Below, piece after piece: positions 62,501-64,000 of a stretch of 64,000 nt of DNA. Position 1 is the first letter of the stretch. Each line of letters opens with the position of its first letter. The stretch is from Sitta carolinensis (lineage: Eukaryota > Chordata > Aves > Passeriformes > Sittidae). Where the stretch lies: the NCBI GenBank assembly GCA_032173965.1, contig JAVUNC010000006.1:34133870-34197869 (forward strand), in the 5' to 3' direction. Below the pieces are notes generated by a model that ran no database searches, was not told where the DNA came from, and saw only the letters and a list, made by a program, of their open reading frames with translations. The position numbers and the translations under genes are program-made.

Positions 62501-64000
62501 TTTTAATCCTGATATGTAATTATTTAATTTATTGCCTTAGTTATTTTGTTTCTAAAAATAATGAATTTTTTTTTTACCTTCTTATAGTTTTTGATTTTTT
62601 TTCTTTTTTAACTCTCTGTAATCTTGAGTACTCTGTTTTTTCAGGCTAAATAAAACATGGACGTATGTTTAGTCACCTTCATATTTAGAGTTCTTTCATC
62701 CTTTCCTAATGTTTTATACTTTTTTTTCTGATGAGAGCAAGGTAGTGGGGGACCAAAATAGTGTGCTTCGTTCAAGACAGGAGCACACAAAGATTTCTAA
62801 AACAGCTCAGGGATTTCTGGGTTTGTGTTGAAGGTGTGGGTACATTTGTGTCATTTCTTCACGTCAGTAATTTCCTTGAAGTTTCTAGCATACTATTTGG
62901 GGTTGTCTTTGGTAACTTCAGGTATTTTCCTCTCCTCAGTTCTAACACTATGTGCTATTATACTTCATGTGGATTACATGTTTACTATTTGAAATTTTCT
63001 CTGCCATTTTGTTTTTTCAGCTACTTAGTACTTTGATACTGTGGTAGTTTTCAGGAGTCGGCTTCAATTTCTGTTGCATTGCATAATTTACTAAACCAAG
63101 CAAGTTTTTTCCTCACTCTTCATATATGACTGAATCAGGCAGGATGAATTCTTGCGGTGACTTGCTTTCTCTGAAAAAGCTGAATATTTGTTTTTAACCT
63201 TTTAGCTTCTTGTCTTCCAATAGCTCTTAATTTTTTTGAGGGTTCCCCCTTTTATACCCATAACTTTTTAGTGTTTTACAGACCGTTTTAGTAAGAGAAC
63301 TTGTTAAGTACCTTGATCTAAATAAGTCAACCATTTCATAGTTCCTTTCTCCTGAATCTTTGAGCAATAACTATTGCAATCTACAAAAGAATCATTAATT
63401 CTCTGACATAATGTTCTGTTGTGTCTACTACAGAATCACAGAATGCTTGGGGTTGGAAGGGACCACTGAAGGCCACCTAGTCCAGCCCCTCTGCTAAAGT
63501 GGATTAACCCAGAACATGTTGCACAGAATTGTGTGCAAGTGGGCTTTGAATAGCTTCAGAGTTGGAGACTCCACAGCCTTTCCAGTGAGCCCGTTCCAGT
63601 ATTCTGTCACCCTCAACGAAGTTTGTCCTCATATTCTTATGGAACTTCATGTTCTTCAGTTTGCGCAGGTTGCTCTTTCCCTGTTGCTGGGCACTACTGA
63701 TAGGAGTGTGGCCCTATGCTCTTGACACCAGTTCATAAGATATTTGTACACATTGATGAGATCCACTCTCAATCTTCTCTAGGCGAAAGAGGAGAGGAAG
63801 TATGCTGCTTCTTATTACACATAAGAAATGCTCCGGTTCTCTAATCATCTTTGTATCTCATTCTTCGTAGAAGGATGCCAGATTGTTCAAGCATGATTTC
63901 CCCTTGGTGCATCCGTGTTTGCTATTCCTGATAACCTTCTTTTTCTCCACATGCATGTATATGATATCCAGGATGGGTTGTTCCATCACCTTTCCAGGGA
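44451..64000 (+). CDS. RPS6KA5: Ribosomal protein S6 kinase alpha-5 / MSK1 (first two coding exons; rest beyond right edge)
   Basis: MSK1 is a nuclear serine/threonine kinase with two kinase domains. It is activated by ERK and p38 and phosphorylates CREB and histone H3. Only residues 1-45 are encoded here. Exon 1 gives MEGPSGEAELPLLTVKHELR and exon 2 gives LTGHAEKVGIENFELLKVLG. From LTVKHELR onward this is almost identical to human MSK1, up to the start of the N-terminal kinase domain glycine loop (LGTG). The N-terminal tail before LLTVKHEL is clearly shorter than in human. Exon 3 (glycine loop onward) was not found before position 64,000, consistent with the large introns of this gene. Confidence 0.95.
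44521..44552 (+). other. G-quadruplex-type sequence just after RPS6KA5 exon 1 donor
   Basis: Runs of 3, 3, 5, 4 and 6 G are separated by loops of 1 to 6 bases on the sense strand, starting six bases after the splice donor. This meets the usual G3+N1-7 pattern. Whether it folds is not known. Confidence 0.5.
45554..45577. repeat. A24 homopolymer
   Basis: Twenty-four A follow a GGGAGGAGGAGGG stretch in RPS6KA5 intron 1. Confidence 0.95.
48735..48840. repeat. TA-rich low-complexity stretch
   Basis: Overlapping ATATTATAA, TAATATGTTAATATATTA and similar near-palindromes, with very few G or C, in RPS6KA5 intron 1. Confidence 0.75.
49119..49144. repeat. T26 homopolymer
   Basis: Twenty-six T in RPS6KA5 intron 1, followed by further T-rich sequence to about 49,180. 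Confidence 0.95.
55251..55322 (+). CDS. RPS6KA5: RPS6KA5 coding exon 2
   Basis: A long T-rich polypyrimidine tract ends in CCCCTTCAG at 55250, and donor GTAAGA begins at 55323. The exon is 72 nt (2 + 23 codons + 1). The reading ANLTGHAEKVGIENFELLKV then LGTG matches human MSK1 exactly. The phase joins exon 1 (G|CA, alanine) and predicts G|CN for the next alanine of the glycine loop. Confidence 0.97.
57208..57368 (-). mobile_element. Old, decayed CR1 LINE fragment
   Basis: Read on the minus strand it shows GGAAGGTTGCAGAATCTCTG, a TTCAAGAAC block, and GGTCCAACCCCC near the end, in the order expected of a CR1 3' region. The middle is poorly conserved. It lies in RPS6KA5 intron 2. Confidence 0.5.
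60658..60700. repeat. Short degenerate repeat of AGAATTG units
   Basis: TAGAATGTAGAATTGATAGA and then TAGAATTG, TAGAATG units recur over about 40 bases in RPS6KA5 intron 2. The following 80 bases are rich in TATGTA/TACTTAT variants. Confidence 0.6.
63432..64000 (-). mobile_element. CR1 LINE fragment (continues past right edge)
   Basis: On the minus strand the element ends at 63432 in octamer-like repeats (ATTCTGTG ATTCTGTA). Read from the left on the plus strand the first motifs are GGGTTGGAAGGGACC or a near form, CTAGTCCAGCCCCTCTGC and a GGAGACTCCACAGCC block, all typical of CR1 read in reverse. It runs at least to about 63,980 and is the longest CR1 in the window. No intact reverse transcriptase frame is present in this part. 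Confidence 0.88.

Larger units (their letters stand above)
55323..64000 (+). other. RPS6KA5 intron 2 (partial)
   Basis: At least 8.7 kb with a decayed CR1 at 57.2-57.4 kb, repeat-like sequence at 60.7 kb and a CR1 at the right edge. RPS6KA5 exon 3 was not found, so the intron continues beyond the window. Confidence 0.85.

Noticed and set aside
55323..64000. Search for RPS6KA5 exon 3 and for CRISPR arrays, tRNA or rRNA genes in the window
   Set aside because: No glycine-loop/VAIK-type kinase exon was seen, no regularly spaced direct repeats, and no tRNA or rRNA core motifs were recognised by eye.

Overview
The window looks like avian nuclear DNA. It carries CR1 LINE 3' ends with the typical octamer tails, a full-length solo LTR of a type common in birds, GT-AG spliced vertebrate genes and one strong CpG island in an AT-rich background. 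A songbird is likely, but the species cannot be fixed from sequence alone. Layout: two genes are arranged head to head around a CpG island at about 43.1-44.7 kb. On the minus strand, from the island down to the left edge, lies DGLUCY (mitochondrial D-glutamate cyclase, the C14orf159 orthologue). Eleven coding exons can be placed between 21,048 and 801 with matching GT-AG sites and codon phases at every junction; the final coding exon lies beyond the left edge. On the plus strand, from the island to the right edge, lies RPS6KA5 (MSK1 kinase). Only exons 1 and 2 are in the window (44,451-44,514 and 55,251-55,322), and the kinase core lies beyond the right edge. The same pair is adjacent and divergent in other vertebrates (human 14q32), which supports both identifications. 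The rest is intron: about 22 kb of DGLUCY 5' intron (21-43 kb), 10.7 kb of RPS6KA5 intron 1 and at least 8.7 kb of intron 2. These hold CR1 fragments, two copies of one LTR family, one further LTR-like block, a (GT)28 microsatellite, long A and T tracts and AT-rich simple repeats. The most notable signal is a one-base deletion in DGLUCY coding exon 10 (position about 1780). It turns the expected reading into GTT-TAG and would remove roughly the last 110 residues of the protein. All other coding exons in the window are intact, so this is either a homopolymer sequencing error or a very recent lesion. I see no new biological system; this is otherwise an ordinary conserved vertebrate gene pair. 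The two genes share a control region but belong to different pathways (mitochondrial D-amino-acid clearance and nuclear stress/mitogen kinase signalling).
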